64,000 nucleotides of DNA from Pelodictyon luteolum DSM 273 (GTDB lineage Bacteria; Bacteroidota; Chlorobiia; Chlorobiales; Chlorobiaceae): contig NC_007512.1 of the NCBI RefSeq assembly GCF_000012485.1, forward strand, positions 1,303,001 to 1,367,000. Direction: 5' to 3'. This document shows positions 19,334 to 28,183 of this stretch, one piece after another. Below the pieces are notes generated by a model. It ran no database searches. It was not told where the DNA came from and was given only the letters and a program-made list of their open reading frames with translations. Position numbers and translations under genes: made by a program. Numbering within the stretch: position 1 is the stretch's first letter; the number at the start of each line of letters is the position of its first letter.

Positions 19334-19642
19334 ATGGAAATCAGGAAAATCAGTGAAGAAGGCCGGATAAGCATCCCTGTCGCAATCAGGAATAAAGCAG
19401 GGCTGAATACCGGCGACACCGTAGCGGTGAGGATAGAAGGAGAGCACATCATAATCAGCAAGCCTGAACCGAAGGAGGATCCCTATCTGGCGATTGCCGA
19501 GGCTTCCCTTACAGAGTGGCTTGAGGCGGAAGATGAAAAGGCCTGGGAAGGGCTCTCTGGCCCGGAAGATAATGAAAGGCGAAAGGAAACATCAGGGGCC
19601 CGGCCACAGGGCGAGCGTCGCCGCCCTGAAGCAGAACCATAA
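19334..19642 (+). CDS. AbrB/MazE-like (SpoVT-AbrB) antitoxin-type protein
   Basis: A 102-residue protein. The first 47 residues match the SpoVT-AbrB swapped-hairpin DNA-binding fold: MEIRKISEEGRISIPVAIRN, then AGLNTGDTVAVRIEGEHIII. The rest (DPYLAIAEASLTEWLEAEDEKAWEGL) looks like the toxin-binding tail of MazE-type antitoxins. No toxin ORF follows: the next gene is convergent and starts its 3' end 8 bp away. It therefore looks like an orphan antitoxin, with a basic C-terminal end (ERRKETSGARPQGERRR) that may be read-through into decayed toxin sequence. Confidence 0.75.
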   Translation: MEIRKISEEGRISIPVAIRNKAGLNTGDTVAVRIEGEHIIISKPEPKEDPYLAIAEASLTEWLEAEDEKAWEGLSGPEDNERRKETSGARPQGERRRPEAEP

Positions 19643-19649
19643 AAAAAGA

Positions 19650-20786
19650 TCAGGCGATCTGTTTTTCGTAAATCACATACTCCTTATAGGGCTTGCCTCC
19701 GATGACCTTGGCGAGCTTGCTCATGGCCTCGTTGGACTTGAGCACCCAGCTCATCTCACTGGCGAACAGGCCGTGCTGGCCCCCGTAATCGGCAATATGC
19801 GTGTTCAGGATGCTGTCGATCCCCTTGTTGCGGTACTCGGGCAGCACTCCCATCACAATGGTGCGGACAAGGGAGATGTTGCGCCGGTACCAGAGGAACT
19901 TCACGAACCCCCAGGGAGTGAACGGGTTGCCGTTCACATGGCGGAGCGCCTGGTTGATGTCAGGCAGTGAGAGGGAGAACCCGATGGTACGTCCATTGGA
20001 GTCCTCTACGAAATAAATATAGTGCGGGTTGGCGATCGGCTTCAAACTCTTGGCCATGAAGTCGAACTCCTTGTCCGTCATCGGCACGAACCCCCAGTTT
20101 TTCTCCCATGCGCTATTGTAGATGTCACGCACCAGCTCGATTTCCCGTTCGAAATTCTTCATGTCGATGATCCTGATCGACAGCCCCTCACGCTTCATCA
20201 CATGCGCCGAGATTTTGCGTAGCCGCGCAATGTCGATGATCTTCTGGTCGATGTACCATGCCAGCAGTTCCTGACCGACATGGTGACCGGCTTTCTGGAC
20301 AAGATCGTTGTAATAGGGAGGGTTGTAGAGCATGAGGAAGACCGGAGGACTGTCATAGCCTTTGGTAAGCATGCCGCACTGGTCGTTCATTGAAGGGCTG
20401 ACAGGACCGCGCATGGTGTCCAGCCCTTTTCCCTTCAGCCAGTCCGCAGCTGCGGCAAAGAGGGCGTCGGCAACCCCCTGGTCGTTCAGGCACTCGAAAA
20501 AGCCCCAGAACCCGACACGGTCGCCATGCACCTCATTATGGCGGCGGTTGGCGATGGCGGCAATGGTTCCGGCCATGGAGCCGTCCTTCCAGGCGGTGAA
20601 CATTGCAAGTTCTGCATGTTCGTAGAGCGGGAAAGCCTCAGTGTCCAGCGTCTTCATGTAGTCGGAGATCACCGGCGGCACCCAGTTCTCTTTCAGCTGC
20701 CGGTCATCCCGGTAGACCTTCCAGGCGAACTTGATGAACGCCTTGCGTTCCTGCTTTGTATGAACCTGCCTGATTTCGATGGACAT
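19650..20786 (-). CDS. GNAT-like N-acetyltransferase family protein (YghO-like)
   Basis: A 378-residue protein starting MSIEIRQVHTKQERKAFIKF, after a very strong ggagggaggg ribosome site. It resembles a family of large GNAT-like proteins (about 370-380 residues) whose first half has a WKVYRDDRQLKENWVPP segment and whose C-terminal half has a GNAT-like acetyl-CoA loop around VMGVLPEYRNKGID near residue 314. The acceptor substrate is unknown. An agatc/gatct hairpin with T's sits at its 3' end and may terminate both converging genes. Confidence 0.75.
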   Translation of the reverse strand: MSIEIRQVHTKQERKAFIKFAWKVYRDDRQLKENWVPPVISDYMKTLDTEAFPLYEHAELAMFTAWKDGSMAGTIAAIANRRHNEVHGDRVGFWGFFECLNDQGVADALFAAAADWLKGKGLDTMRGPVSPSMNDQCGMLTKGYDSPPVFLMLYNPPYYNDLVQKAGHHVGQELLAWYIDQKIIDIARLRKISAHVMKREGLSIRIIDMKNFEREIELVRDIYNSAWEKNWGFVPMTDKEFDFMAKSLKPIANPHYIYFVEDSNGRTIGFSLSLPDINQALRHVNGNPFTPWGFVKFLWYRRNISLVRTIVMGVLPEYRNKGIDSILNTHIADYGGQHGLFASEMSWVLKSNEAMSKLAKVIGGKPYKEYVIYEKQIA

Positions 20787-20879
20787 TTCGCCCTCCCTCC
20801 TCGAATGGTTGTCTCATTTAGGAATACAAATCCCCCTGGAAAGGGGGATTATGTCATTGATAAATCACCGGCTGAAAGG

Positions 20880-21083
20880 TCACTTGAACGCGTTGCCGGG
20901 CTCGACGCCGAGTGCCTTCAGAATGAGGGCCATCGGGCAGAAACCGGTGAATGCGGACTGAAGCATCATGGCGCCGACAATGCCGGTGAGCCAGAGCCAT
21001 CCGGTGCTGATGGTAACAGCAAGGGAAACACTGACGAGAATGAGAAGTCCAGCTATGGCAAGAACAAGCTTATCGATATTCAT
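20880..21083 (-). CDS. Small inner-membrane protein of the DUF2892/YgaP-TM family
   Basis: A 67-residue protein with two hydrophobic helices. The pattern [23 protein letters not shown] ... [14 protein letters not shown] is characteristic of DUF2892. The domain is found alone or fused to rhodanese in YgaP; here it is alone. The conserved FTGFCP cysteine motif suggests a sulfur-related role, but none is established. Confidence 0.85.
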   Translation of the reverse strand: MNIDKLVLAIAGLLILVSVSLAVTISTGWLWLTGIVGAMMLQSAFTGFCPMALILKALGVEPGNAFK

Positions 21084-21115
21084 GTTGATTTGGGTTATGG
21101 TTTAGAAAGCGAAAG

Positions 21116-22183
21116 TCAGAGAATTGAGTGCATGGTATCGGCTCCCTCACGCAGCATCCGTTCAGTCTCTTCCCACGAGATGCACTCGTCGGTAATCGAG
21201 ACGCCGTAATGGAGCTTCTGGGGGTCTTCGGGAAAAGGCTGGTTGCCGGAACAGATATTGCTTTCGATCATGACGCCGGCAATACTTCTGCTGCCTTCAC
21301 GCTTCTGGCGGAGGATGTCCTCCCACACCTTCAGCTGCTGGGCGTGCTGTTTACCGGAATTTGCATGGCTGCAGTCAACAAGCAGGGACTGCTCGAGCCC
21401 GGCTTTCTTCAAGAGCGCTTCGGCTTCGGCGATGCTCGATGCATCATAATTAGGCCCCTTGCTGCCGCCGCGAAGAACCATGTGCCCGAACGGGTTGCCC
21501 TTGGTGGTGATCACGCTGCTGCGCCCTTCCTGGTCGATGCCGAGAAAACTGTGCGGGTGCATCGCCGAGCGGATGGCGTCAACGGCTACGCCGAGACGGC
21601 CGTCCGTCGAGTTTTTGAACCCGACCGGCATGGAAAGGCCGCTGGCCATCTGCCGGTGCGTCTGCGACTCGATGGTGCGGGCGCCGATGGCAGCCCAGCT
21701 GATGACATCGGCCACATACTGCGGGGTAATGGGGTCAAGGAACTCCGTCGCACAGGGCAGACCCATGGCATTGATTTCAAGGAGCAGCTTGCGGGCATGA
21801 TAAAGACCGTGCTCGATATCGTAGGTATCGTCTAGATGCGGATCGTTGATGAACCCTTTCCATCCGATGGTCGTGCGCGGTTTTTCGAAGTAGACCCGCA
21901 TGACGATGACAAGGTCCTCCTCAAGCTCTTTGCGCAGGATTGCCAGCCGCTGGGCATACTCGCGGGCAGCGTTGATATCATGAATCGAGCAGGGGCCTAC
22001 AATGACCAGCATGCGCCGGTCCTTGCCCGTGAGGATCCCCTCTATTTCGCGACGTCCTGCAGCAATGGCCAGTGCCGCCGCCTCATCAACCGGAAGCCGG
22101 TCTTTGAGGTCACCGGGGGAAGAAAGCCGGATGATGCTCGAAACCCGTAAATCATGTAACTGTTCCATCAGCGATACAGACAA
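21116..22183 (-). CDS. 3-deoxy-7-phosphoheptulonate synthase (DAHP synthase, type I)
   Basis: A 355-residue first enzyme of the shikimate pathway, joining PEP and erythrose-4-phosphate. AroF/G/H-type motifs are all visible: [10 protein letters not shown] near residue 60, [16 protein letters not shown] near 95, [42 protein letters not shown], the metal-ligand region [12 protein letters not shown], and [13 protein letters not shown]. Which aromatic amino acid inhibits it cannot be read. The start could also be the ATG five codons in (MEQLHDL). No other aro gene is nearby. Confidence 0.93.
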   Translation of the reverse strand: MSVSLMEQLHDLRVSSIIRLSSPGDLKDRLPVDEAAALAIAAGRREIEGILTGKDRRMLVIVGPCSIHDINAAREYAQRLAILRKELEEDLVIVMRVYFEKPRTTIGWKGFINDPHLDDTYDIEHGLYHARKLLLEINAMGLPCATEFLDPITPQYVADVISWAAIGARTIESQTHRQMASGLSMPVGFKNSTDGRLGVAVDAIRSAMHPHSFLGIDQEGRSSVITTKGNPFGHMVLRGGSKGPNYDASSIAEAEALLKKAGLEQSLLVDCSHANSGKQHAQQLKVWEDILRQKREGSRSIAGVMIESNICSGNQPFPEDPQKLHYGVSITDECISWEETERMLREGADTMHSIL

Positions 22184-23095
22184 TAATGCTCAAAAATGCT
22201 CGAAGAATGCTCGTTCAAATCAGTCACTGAAGATAAAAAAAACCACGAGATATAATGAAGATACCCCACAATAAATTCCAGCGTCAGGGCACACTGCAGT
22301 GCAGGGCATCGGCATTATGACGCATCAGGCACCACGTCGCCAGTATAACAATCCGTTTAAAATGGAAGCCTTTGAACTGCCCCTCAAGGACAACAAGACC
22401 GGCGAAGGAGGCAGCCGATGATCTCGGAGTTTATCCAGACGCAAATGCGCCGAGGGCTCGCAAAGAGCGGACAAAGGAAAGACCAAGGCGCTTCTGTCGC
22501 TCGAAAAGAAGCTGGGCAAATGGCTTGCAGAGAGCGCTCTTTTGCCCAGATCCTGGATTGGTCTGACTGCCTTGAGACCACCCACGTGCAGACTGCCATG
22601 GGCAGCTACCGCTGGGCGGCCGAGTCAGTTGCCAGAGACAGGCTGTTTCTGGAGTATCCGGGCATGACTTCATGACCTCGTGTATGCATTCTCCTACTGT
22701 TTGGTTAGGATACCATCGTTCGGGTCGGCGTTTAACTGACCGGCTGAACTCATCGCAGTTGCGCCCGGTTAATAAAAAAGGATAAACCGCCTTGCACTGA
22801 AGGATCTTTTTGGAACGCCGGAGTCATTTCCGTACCGCCAGCAAGAAGAGATGATCGGATTGACGGTGCCAGCTTGACACGGAGCAAATGCCGCAGAGCT
22901 GGCTGAGCGGCTGTTTCGGAGGTGGGACGGGACGCGGCCGGCATGGCGAGAGGCTATCAGCGCAGCAAGCCAGGCGTAGCGCGTGCAGGCTGGATCACTC
23001 CGCCCGGCAATTTCGCCCGGCATCTTCATCCATCCCACGCTGCCACCGTCCGGCGTGCACCCCATGACACCACCACTCACTCCACGTCCCCCATT
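22184..23095. other. Decayed intergenic region (about 0.9 kb) with coding fragments
   Basis: No intact gene. Short open stretches exist on both strands but none has a good ribosome site or recognisable full domain. One fragment near 22360 begins MEAFELPLKDNKTGEGGS and then stops. Another, in a different frame near 22480, reads KTKALLSLEKKLGKWLAES. The pattern suggests a once-coding region broken by frameshifts. Origin not recognised. Confidence 0.5.
22790..23094 (+). pseudogene. Possible broken gene fragment with in-frame stops
   Basis: In one plus frame the sequence reads LKDLFGTPESFPYRQQEEMIGLTVPA, then a TGA at 22875, then HGANAAELAERLFRRWDG, then a TAG at 22977, then more open reading to a stop just before 23100. 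The long protein-like stretches split by two stops suggest a pseudogene. The family was not recognised; accessory or phage origin is only a guess. Confidence 0.35.
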
Positions 23096-25549
23096 TCATT
23101 GAGGGGGGAGGTATGACTGGGGCTCCAAAGACCGCTGAACCAGACCGACAAGATCTTTGATGCTGAAAGGCTTGCGGATGAAGTTCACTCCTTCCTGCAG
23201 CGACTGAAGGTGATCAAGGCTTTCAGGTGCGTAGCCGGACATGAACATACATTGCAGGTCGGGATCGGCCTCCTGCATAATCTCATAGAGCTGAGGGCCG
23301 TTCATGCCCGGCAACACCACATCAGTAAGAAGCAGGTTGATGCCCTGCGGGTCCAGCTTGAGGGCGCTTTCGCCATCCGGAGCCGAGCGCACCCGGTATC
23401 CTATTTTTTCAAGTATCGTCTGGACGAGATGCAGAATATCCGGCTCGTCTTCAACAATGAGGATGACCTTGCTATCCTCTACGGCCGGCTCACTCCGTTC
23501 ATCATCGGCAGGTTTTTCTGCCACTACGGGATCGCTATACAGGGGGAAGGACAGGGTAAAGGTGGTTCCTTTACCCTGTTCGCTGGAGCATGCAACATGG
23601 CCGTTGTGCTGCTTCACGATCCCGTAGACGGTTGAGAGGCCGAGGCCTGTGCCCTTCCCTACCTCTTTAGTGGTGAAGAACGGCTCGAAAATGTGCGGAA
23701 GATGACGCTCATTGATGCCGATTCCGGTATCGGAGACGGTAAGGACGGCATATCCCGGTGTCGTACTCTCGCCGGCGTTGATCGTAATGGTACCGTTCTC
23801 TTTTATGGCGTCGCGGGCGTTCAAGCAGAGGATGAGGAGGATCTGGTCGAATTGCCCGGGATCGATCGAGATGGAGTTGATGGCGGGGCCGGGGTGCCAG
23901 ACGCAGGCGATGGATTCACCCATAGCACCACGCAGCATCGGGAGGCACTCTTCAACCAGTGCATTCAGCCTTACGACAGCCGGCTGCACGGTCTGCTTGC
24001 GGGCGAATGCCAAAAGCTGGCTGGTGATTGCCACTGAACGCTCGGTTGAGTTCAGAATGGCCTTAAGCCCGTTGAAAAACGGATGGGATTCCGGTACCTG
24101 GTCAAGCAGCATTTCCACATGGCCGAGCGTGATGGCAAGCATGTTGTTGTAGTCATGCGCGATGCCTCCTGCGAGCTGGCCTACAAGTTCCAGTTTCTGC
24201 GACTGGTTCAGCTGTTCCTGCATGACCTGCTCCGCCCTTTCGGCATGCTTGCGGGCAATGATGTCCCACGCAAAGCCGGCAAGGTTGTTGACGAGGGATG
24301 CATCGTCTTCGGTATAGTCGTAGGGGCAGTTGCCGATACCGAAAATGGCCGTGACTGTAGTCCCCTCCATATGGGGAACAACCAGTTCACGCTGCACGTC
24401 GCTGTGGCCGTGAGGCAGCGGGCGGTTGCGGTTGAGGGACTTGAAATCATTATGGATGAGTGCTTTTCCGTCCCGCAGGGCCTCTTGCCAGATACCGGCC
24501 ATCCGCACGCCCATATCGCCCTGGTCAGTATCCATCCGGCATTCGTGCTGCATCGTGTTCGTTGACCATACCCGCTGCATATCCGGAGAGAATGGGCCCG
24601 AAAGCACGTGGCAGAACCCGATGATGCTGTCAGTCAACCGTTCAGCTTCGTTGAGGGTTGCTCGAAGCAGCTCCGCTTCAGTAGCGGTCTCCGACATCTG
24701 GTAAAGGCGTAGCCGGAACGCCATCAGGGATGCAAGGCGGTTGCGTTCGGTGATATCGTTGATGATGAGATAGACGTAGGGTTTGCCATGGATGCTGATT
24801 TTACTTCCGAAAGCCTCTACGTCGCGGATGGTACGGTCAGCCCGCCGATGACGGAACTCAAAGTGCTGGCTTTCGTGCTCTTGCCATGATGCCAGATGCG
24901 ACTGTATTGCTTCCCATGGCAGCACATTGATCTGGCTGATGTTCATGGACTGCAGCTGGCCTGCCGGCCAGCCATAATAACGCTCTGCGCAACCGTTTGC
25001 GTCAATGATGTTGCCGCTGGCAGGATCGAGGATGAGTTTGATGACGCTATTGCTTTCAAACACCGCCTTGAACCGGGCCTGACTTTCACGGCGCATCCCG
25101 TCAGCCCGCATCCACTCGGTGACGTCAAGAACTATTCCGGCATATCGGATGACCTTGCCCTGTTCGTCCCGTACCGGAGTCCCTTTTGACATGAGCCACT
25201 GAACTTCGCTGCTGTTCAGGCCATTCACCCGCCATGTGCAGTTGAATTCCGTGCCCTTCGCCACAGCGTTATGAATGGTCGATTCAACGGCCTCCCGGTC
25301 TTCGGGAAAGATCGTCTCACGCCACGCTTCATAGGATGGCTCGGTGGAGTGAGGATCGAGGCCGTACAATGGCCACAGCTCCTCTGACCATTCGTTGGCG
25401 TTCGTCGTGATATCCCACCCCCATCTGCCGGCGTGCACCAGCGAAAGGATGGGGTCAGAAGTGCCCTCAGCAATGCTGTCAATCAGCCCAGTCAGGCGGG
25501 ATTGGCCGATACCGCCGGAAAGACTGGAGAGATGTTGTGTCTTCTCCAT
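23096..25549 (-). CDS. Hybrid sensor histidine kinase with PAS, PAS, GAF and C-terminal receiver
   Basis: An 817-residue soluble-looking kinase. Two PAS/PAC units occupy about residues 30-150 (ending IRYAGIVLDVTEW) and 155-272 (ending YLIINDITERN). A GAF-like domain follows at about 285-440. The H-box GGIAHDYNNML places the phospho-accepting histidine at 465. The ATPase has an N-box LNARDA near 578, DTGIGI near 607 and GTGLGLST near 633. A receiver domain follows with LLTDVVLPGMNG, Asp743, and FIRKPF for its lysine. No TM segments, so it senses an internal signal. No partner response regulator or Hpt gene is adjacent. It is a lone gene in a disturbed region. Confidence 0.92.
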   Translation of the reverse strand: MEKTQHLSSLSGGIGQSRLTGLIDSIAEGTSDPILSLVHAGRWGWDITTNANEWSEELWPLYGLDPHSTEPSYEAWRETIFPEDREAVESTIHNAVAKGTEFNCTWRVNGLNSSEVQWLMSKGTPVRDEQGKVIRYAGIVLDVTEWMRADGMRRESQARFKAVFESNSVIKLILDPASGNIIDANGCAERYYGWPAGQLQSMNISQINVLPWEAIQSHLASWQEHESQHFEFRHRRADRTIRDVEAFGSKISIHGKPYVYLIINDITERNRLASLMAFRLRLYQMSETATEAELLRATLNEAERLTDSIIGFCHVLSGPFSPDMQRVWSTNTMQHECRMDTDQGDMGVRMAGIWQEALRDGKALIHNDFKSLNRNRPLPHGHSDVQRELVVPHMEGTTVTAIFGIGNCPYDYTEDDASLVNNLAGFAWDIIARKHAERAEQVMQEQLNQSQKLELVGQLAGGIAHDYNNMLAITLGHVEMLLDQVPESHPFFNGLKAILNSTERSVAITSQLLAFARKQTVQPAVVRLNALVEECLPMLRGAMGESIACVWHPGPAINSISIDPGQFDQILLILCLNARDAIKENGTITINAGESTTPGYAVLTVSDTGIGINERHLPHIFEPFFTTKEVGKGTGLGLSTVYGIVKQHNGHVACSSEQGKGTTFTLSFPLYSDPVVAEKPADDERSEPAVEDSKVILIVEDEPDILHLVQTILEKIGYRVRSAPDGESALKLDPQGINLLLTDVVLPGMNGPQLYEIMQEADPDLQCMFMSGYAPESLDHLQSLQEGVNFIRKPFSIKDLVGLVQRSLEPQSYLPPQ

Positions 25550-25737
25550 AACGAATCATGTTTGATGTGAACCAACGCCCATACCGATGAGAGACGCACT
25601 AACACAGGCGTTTTGCACGAAGTCCCCGCCCATGGCTACCGTCACGATGGCAACGGACTGCGCCGCCATAACCTGCTACACCAAAGAATTCATCGGCGCG
25701 ATTTTTGGGTGATGTCGCGAAACGGGTTTCCAATAAA

Positions 25738-25986
25738 CTACAGCCCGCTTCCGGTTGTTTGATTTGCTGACCAGTACATTTTACGAAGTTTCTGCTTCTC
25801 TCCCCATGCTCTTTTTCTTTCAGCGATAATCCCTGCTGCAAGGTCCCGATGCATCTGTTCCGGGGTCACATATCCGATGCGTGAATGGTAGTGCTCCGTG
25901 TTATACCAGCGGAAATACTTCTCGAAAAAGTCCATGACGACTCCTTCATTCCAGTGCGAAAACCTGCCCATGTACACACTTTTCAT
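25738..25986 (-). pseudogene. IS3-family transposase, C-terminal fragment
   Basis: The reading KYFRWYNTEHYHSRIGYVTPEQMHRDL is the end of the IS3-type integrase core (rve) domain, where WYN...HxxIGYxTPxxxH is strongly conserved. Only about 80 residues remain; the catalytic DDE part, orfA and the terminal inverted repeats were not found. The sequence just upstream is broken by stops. It is an old, inactive insertion-sequence remnant upstream of the histidine-kinase gene. Confidence 0.75.
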
Positions 25987-26045
25987 CCGTCGTCCGGCGA
26001 ATATGCGCCCTTAGGGTTGCAGTCCTTACAGCGAATCGGGGAGGG

Positions 26046-26540
26046 TCACATGGTTAGCCTTTCCTCCAAAGACGCTCTCCCCGATGGAGTGCCGGCTCCT
26101 CTCCTCCCCGTGCTTGAAACTGATCCATATGGGGCTGAACCCTGCAATTGTACTGATTCAATACCGACGACACTTTTTCCGGACGCAAAATCAAATTCCA
26201 GGCCACCCCACCGATAAGCGCCTGACGCCTTGAAATTGAGCCCTGAACGGGACACCTGCCAGAGAACAGTGAGGATGACATCACGCTTGATGCTGCTCTG
26301 CAGGATAGCCGGGGCTTCCCTGCCGTCCGGATATCCGGTGAGGGCTGCGTTCCTGATGGAACGGCCCAGCACTTCAGTCTCAGTCGCACTATGAAGCATA
26401 CCGGGAGAGGCGAAAAGAAGCAAAAGAAGAAAAATGGGGGTCAGAGGAACCGCAATGCAACTACACCGTCGTCCATATAAAGAGTTTCCAAGACTCGGAG
26501 CTGACACTAAACGTGCGGCAGGGTAATGGGGAACAGACAT
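26046..26540 (-). CDS. Hypothetical exported protein
   Basis: A 164-residue ORF of unknown function. Residues about 27-52 form a strong hydrophobic segment followed by a possible signal-peptidase site (FASPGMLHSA). The mature part contains GSIRNAAL-like and YRWGGLEFDFASGKSVVGIE stretches that could be beta strands. No family recognised and no good ribosome site at the first ATG, so the start is uncertain. It neighbours an IS3 remnant and may be a recent acquisition, a fragment, or not a gene. Confidence 0.4.
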   Translation of the reverse strand: MSVPHYPAARLVSAPSLGNSLYGRRCSCIAVPLTPIFLLLLLFASPGMLHSATETEVLGRSIRNAALTGYPDGREAPAILQSSIKRDVILTVLWQVSRSGLNFKASGAYRWGGLEFDFASGKSVVGIESVQLQGSAPYGSVSSTGRRGAGTPSGRASLEERLTM

Positions 26541-26745
26541 AAGAGTTACTTTAGTCCTTCATTATACCACCCATCACAAGAATACACTACACTCGATACA
26601 GCGCGGCAGACAGTCTACGGCAGACAATGCCAGTCAACTGTTGCTTCTCTTATAAGAGACTCCGTTGCGCCCCTCGTCGTTCGCCGAGCTCAACCCACAG
26701 GATGAGTTTCAACACCAAGAGGGGGCCTGTACTGGGCCGCACCCA
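26541..26745. other. Short gene-free stretch between a hypothetical and the ArsA-like gene
   Basis: No ORF or RNA gene recognised. The stretch is followed to the right by the terminator of the minus-strand ArsA-like gene. Confidence 0.5.
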
Positions 26746-26783
26746 ATAAAAAAAGCCCACCGGAGTACGGCAGGCTTTTAGAG
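26746..26783 (-). terminator. Rho-independent terminator after the ArsA-like gene
   Basis: On the minus strand aagcctgccg-tactc-cggtgggctt folds into a stem with two internal mismatches and is followed by a run of seven T's. It lies 37 bp beyond the stop codon. Confidence 0.8.
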
Positions 26784-26819
26784 AAAAGTGCACCCCGGAG
26801 GCCCGGGATGCATGGGGGC

Positions 26820-28010
26820 TTATTCCGGCCTGGAGAAATCGATGCTGAGCCACTTGTCCTCGAACGAGGCACCGGTGGACTCCATGCCGGCAAGGAAGAT
26901 CGGCAGGGCAACGATTTTCTGGTAGTCGCCGATACGGATGGTAAGGTCATCGCCGAGCTTGAGGATCTTCGGTTCAAGACCCATGTGGTCCATGAACGGA
27001 AGACGGACGCGAACCTTGTAATGACCCTCAGATACCTTCTTGATGTCGATCGGGTTCTCCTTGAAGAGGATCTCAAGCGGGTTGGTCTCACCATATACTT
27101 TCTCGCCGACCTTGCGGAGCATCTCGAGACCCACGACCTCACCCTCGAACAGCGGAACCTCTGCAATCGGAATCGGGGCGAACGCGCTCTTGATCTGCTC
27201 GATGTAATGCTGCTGGATGGCACGCCATTTCTTGAAATAGGGGTCCTCTGTGTGATCCGGCATGATCCGGTTGATGGTGATGCTGTCGACCGTGATGCCG
27301 TAGAGGTTCAGGTAGGTCAGTGCACGCATGGACTCCTTGATGACCATCTTCTCGGGGTTCATGACGAGGCGGACGGTGGACTTGCTGCCGTCGGCAAGCA
27401 GGTCGATGATGCCTTCGGTCGAAGAGAAGAGGTTGTCGACCTTTTCGTAGACCTCTTCAGGTGCGACGAAATCGTCGATCTTCTTGATCTTTTTGGAGAG
27501 CGGCCTGATGACCGGCTTCACCATATATTTCTCGACGTTGCGGATGAGTTTGATGAACCAGCCGAATGTCTCGGGAAGCGAGAGGAGGCGGAGGGTTTCG
27601 CCGGTCGGCGCGCAGTCGACGACCAGAAGGTCGAAATCGGCCTGCTCTTCATTGTAGCGCTTGATGTAGGAGAGAGAGAACAGCTCTTCCATGCCGGGCA
27701 GAACGCCCATTTCTTCGGCGTAGACGCCTTCGACACCGCGCGACTCCATCAGCTGGGCAAAATGCTCCCTGACGACGTCCCAGTTCAGATTGAGGTCGCC
27801 GAACACACTGACTTCCTGACCCCAGAGGTTTTCAGCAACCTTGACGGGAGAAGGTCCGAGCGTGACGTCGAGTGAGTCACCGAGGCTGTGAGCCGGGTCG
27901 GTGGACATGATGAGGGTCTTGTACCCCATATCAGCAGCTCTGAGAGCCGTGGCTGCAGCAACTGAGGTTTTACCAACGCCGCCCTTTCCGGTAAAAATGA
28001 TATTACGCAT
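26820..28010 (-). CDS. ArsA/Get3-family ATPase
   Basis: A 396-residue P-loop ATPase of the deviant Walker A class: [22 protein letters not shown] with the two lysines. Switch II appears as [14 protein letters not shown] near residue 130. This is a single ATPase unit, like Get3, whereas enteric ArsA is a fused double. The C-terminal about 85 residues ([13 protein letters not shown] ... [16 protein letters not shown]) form the HSP20-like beta domain found in many bacterial ArsA-like proteins. No arsB, arsC or arsR gene is present, so arsenic export is doubtful; handling of a hydrophobic or membrane protein client is an alternative. Green sulfur bacteria carry several such genes. Confidence 0.88.
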   Translation of the reverse strand: MRNIIFTGKGGVGKTSVAAATALRAADMGYKTLIMSTDPAHSLGDSLDVTLGPSPVKVAENLWGQEVSVFGDLNLNWDVVREHFAQLMESRGVEGVYAEEMGVLPGMEELFSLSYIKRYNEEQADFDLLVVDCAPTGETLRLLSLPETFGWFIKLIRNVEKYMVKPVIRPLSKKIKKIDDFVAPEEVYEKVDNLFSSTEGIIDLLADGSKSTVRLVMNPEKMVIKESMRALTYLNLYGITVDSITINRIMPDHTEDPYFKKWRAIQQHYIEQIKSAFAPIPIAEVPLFEGEVVGLEMLRKVGEKVYGETNPLEILFKENPIDIKKVSEGHYKVRVRLPFMDHMGLEPKILKLGDDLTIRIGDYQKIVALPIFLAGMESTGASFEDKWLSIDFSRPE

Positions 28011-28183
28011 ACGATTTAATGATTCTCATTTAAGGAATTATTGAAAAAGCTGTGTCCCCAAGCTGTGTCCACCACATGCCGTCTGCCGCCATGCAAACAT
28101 GAAAAGGCTAAAGATAATAAATTAATCAATTAATCTGAACACCACCTCGGCAACTTATTACCTCCCTGACAGGAGGAAGTGAT

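Noticed and set aside
19494-19970. Possible toxin ORF overlapping the AbrB-type antitoxin
   Set aside because: It runs antisense into the GNAT-like gene and shows no PemK, PIN or RelE motifs.
22769-23080. 103-codon minus-strand ORF starting MSGGVMGCTPDGG
   Set aside because: The opposite strand reads as a broken gene with better protein character; this is more likely its shadow.
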